DNA of 64,000 nt from the NCBI GenBank assembly GCA_964035575.1, contig OZ037844.1, positions 806,001 through 870,000 of the forward strand, written 5' to 3'. The stretch is from Rhynchopus sp. YZ270_cl-10 (taxonomy: Eukaryota > Euglenozoa > Diplonemea > Diplonemida > Diplonemidae). Below are positions 62,695 to 64,000 of this stretch, piece after piece (position 1 is the first letter of the stretch; the number at the start of each line of letters is the position of its first letter). The notes beneath the pieces are model-generated. The model had not been told where the DNA came from, did no database searches, and saw nothing but the letters and a program-made list of their open reading frames with translations. The translations under genes were made by a program, and so were the position numbers.

Positions 62695-63420
62695 GTTGGT
62701 TACCGTGCGCCTGCGGCGCTGCCTGTTCCCTTCCAGTTTCTACAGGCAAACACTTGCCCCCTTTACCTTACACTGACGGGTTTTGACCAAAACCAAGAAC
62801 TTGTCCATTTCGGCAAATTGACCCCACCACACAACGGACGAATTCCGGAAATGCAAATGCCGGTGTTTTCGGGCATTTTCATGTTGCAAGACGTCAGGAT
62901 CAGGGAGAGAAAATCTGGTTGTGGGATTTACATTGGCCCTCTTTACCCACATGGATTTTGACCAAAACCAAAAAATTGGCCATTTCGGCAAAGTGACCCC
63001 ACCACAGCGCGGACGGATTCCGGAAATTCCAATCGCGGTATGTTTTGGGGCTGAAAACCCACTGATTTTCAGGAGAAAAATTGCTTCCAAATCTCCGAAT
63101 TTTCCGAATTTTCCTGAAAATGACCCTTGTTTACGAGTATGGGTTCATATTTTGCGAAAATTTAAGTCACTAAAATTTTGTCCATTTTTCCGTATATACC
63201 CCACCACAAGCCGGGATTGGCCCGGAAATGCCACAAAACGGGGTTTCCGGGCCTCCCCAGCTAACCTTTTCAAGGAACGTTTTTCCGTACCCGAAATCCA
63301 TTTTTTCCCCATTTTTTCCCATAATTAGCGCGACCACTGGTCGAGCGTGGCAGAAATATCGCAAGAAAATCACCTGAAAACGTTAGCAAGCATCCAGTAC
63401 TCCATACTAAGAGAACCCTA
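62695..63420. repeat. Interior block related to the 41.9-42.9 kb element
   Basis: Starts with the CGTGCGCCTGCGGCGC hairpin word. Three to four tandem-like segments follow with CCATTTCGGCAAATTGACCC or AAAGTGACCC, CCACCACA and GGATTCCGGAAAT, as in the Harbinger-like element. I find no terminal repeats, so the element may be truncated or its ends are diverged. Confidence 0.65.
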
Positions 63421-64000
63421 GAGCACTACTCATGAAACACTCACTAACATTCACGGAGCAGAGGGAGCGAAGGGTGCACATAGCACCGAGAAAGAAACAC
63501 AAAAGACCACCTGAGCATCCCGTACTCTGCCTACGAGAGACCACAAGCTCTCTTCCCAGGACAGGCGAGCCCATCAGTGCTCTGTCCAATCCACGAGATC
63601 AACCAGGATCTTAACAAAACTACCACAGGTTGGTGTGACCTATACAGGGGTAGTGGTATACCTTAGAAGGACCTTAGAAGGACCTTTTTTACACCTTTTT
63701 TTTTGGGGGGTGCTAAAATTATTTTGTGTACATTTTTTTGGTGGTTTTTTGTGGCCAGAAATTTTCCCCAGAAATTTTTACCCCCAAAAAATCAAAAAAA
63801 TATTTTTTTGATTTCGGTGCACCGGAGCCTGTGCGTGCTGTGATGGGGTCACTTTGAGCTCAGAAATGAGTATTTTTGACCTCAAATGCATGTGTCAGTT
63901 TTTACAGGCCATTTTCAAGTTTTGTGTGCAAAATATGGTCAGTACTTGACTCCTGAAGGAAAAGTACAAAATGAACGTGGGGCAAGTTTGCGTAGATGCG
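63421..64000. other. Right edge, no gene seen
   Basis: Unique sequence with an imperfect tandem TTAGAAGGACC near 63,663 and A/T runs. A 60-codon open frame on each strand at about 63,410-63,610 is not convincing. Confidence 0.35.

Noticed and set aside
63410-63614. 60-codon frames on both strands near the right edge
   Set aside because: Short, no recognisable motif, and no splice or neighbour support.
1-64000. Spliced-leader genes that would mark a euglenozoan or dinoflagellate
   Set aside because: I looked for the known conserved leader words and did not see them, so lineage is left open.

Overview
Nuclear DNA of a protist-type eukaryote. The genes carry short GT-AG introns of 47 to about 356 nt. 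The products are eukaryotic: an ELAPOR-like multidomain receptor, a RING E3 ligase, a ZIP metal transporter, a ubiquitin-like/leucine-rich-repeat protein and large ankyrin proteins. hAT transposons are common. Every host gene I can support, fourteen over about 60 kb, lies on the minus strand, and gaps between genes are long and repeat-filled. One-way gene arrays are known in euglenozoans and in dinoflagellate/perkinsid alveolates, but I see no spliced-leader sequence and cannot name the lineage.

Layout, left to right. 1.1-5.4 kb: ELAPOR-like membrane protein, two exons. 7.3-10.0 kb: complete-looking autonomous hAT transposon. 10.0-16.4 kb: foldback element, a MULE-like element, a RING-finger gene, then two non-autonomous hAT elements inserted almost side by side just upstream of that gene. 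16.8-24.5 kb: three ankyrin genes, the third with a minisatellite-encoded tail. 25.2-26.7 kb: another non-autonomous hAT, inserted just behind an unknown acidic-tailed gene. 28-30 kb: degenerate repeats. 30.8-41.8 kb: three more ankyrin genes, two with coiled-coil tails. 42-50.4 kb: gene-free DNA with a Harbinger-like element, a degenerate satellite and an element carrying an 8-bp minisatellite. 50.5-57.6 kb: ZIP transporter (three exons), UBL-LRR protein and two unknown genes. 58-60.9 kb: two short ankyrin genes. 61-64 kb: repeats only.

The central feature is an eight-member ankyrin family. All members share a nearly invariant N-terminal domain of about 140 residues. A hypervariable 7-11 residue insert follows, then two to eight copies of a ~100-residue super-repeat built of three ankyrin repeats. 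The 5' leaders fall into two types, and three kinds of C-terminus occur. Shared flanking modules show that the cluster grew by repeated local duplication and exchange. The second theme is DNA transposons whose ends differ but whose interiors share sequence. Exact target-site duplications, and in three cases a paralogous empty site inside this same window, define their borders.
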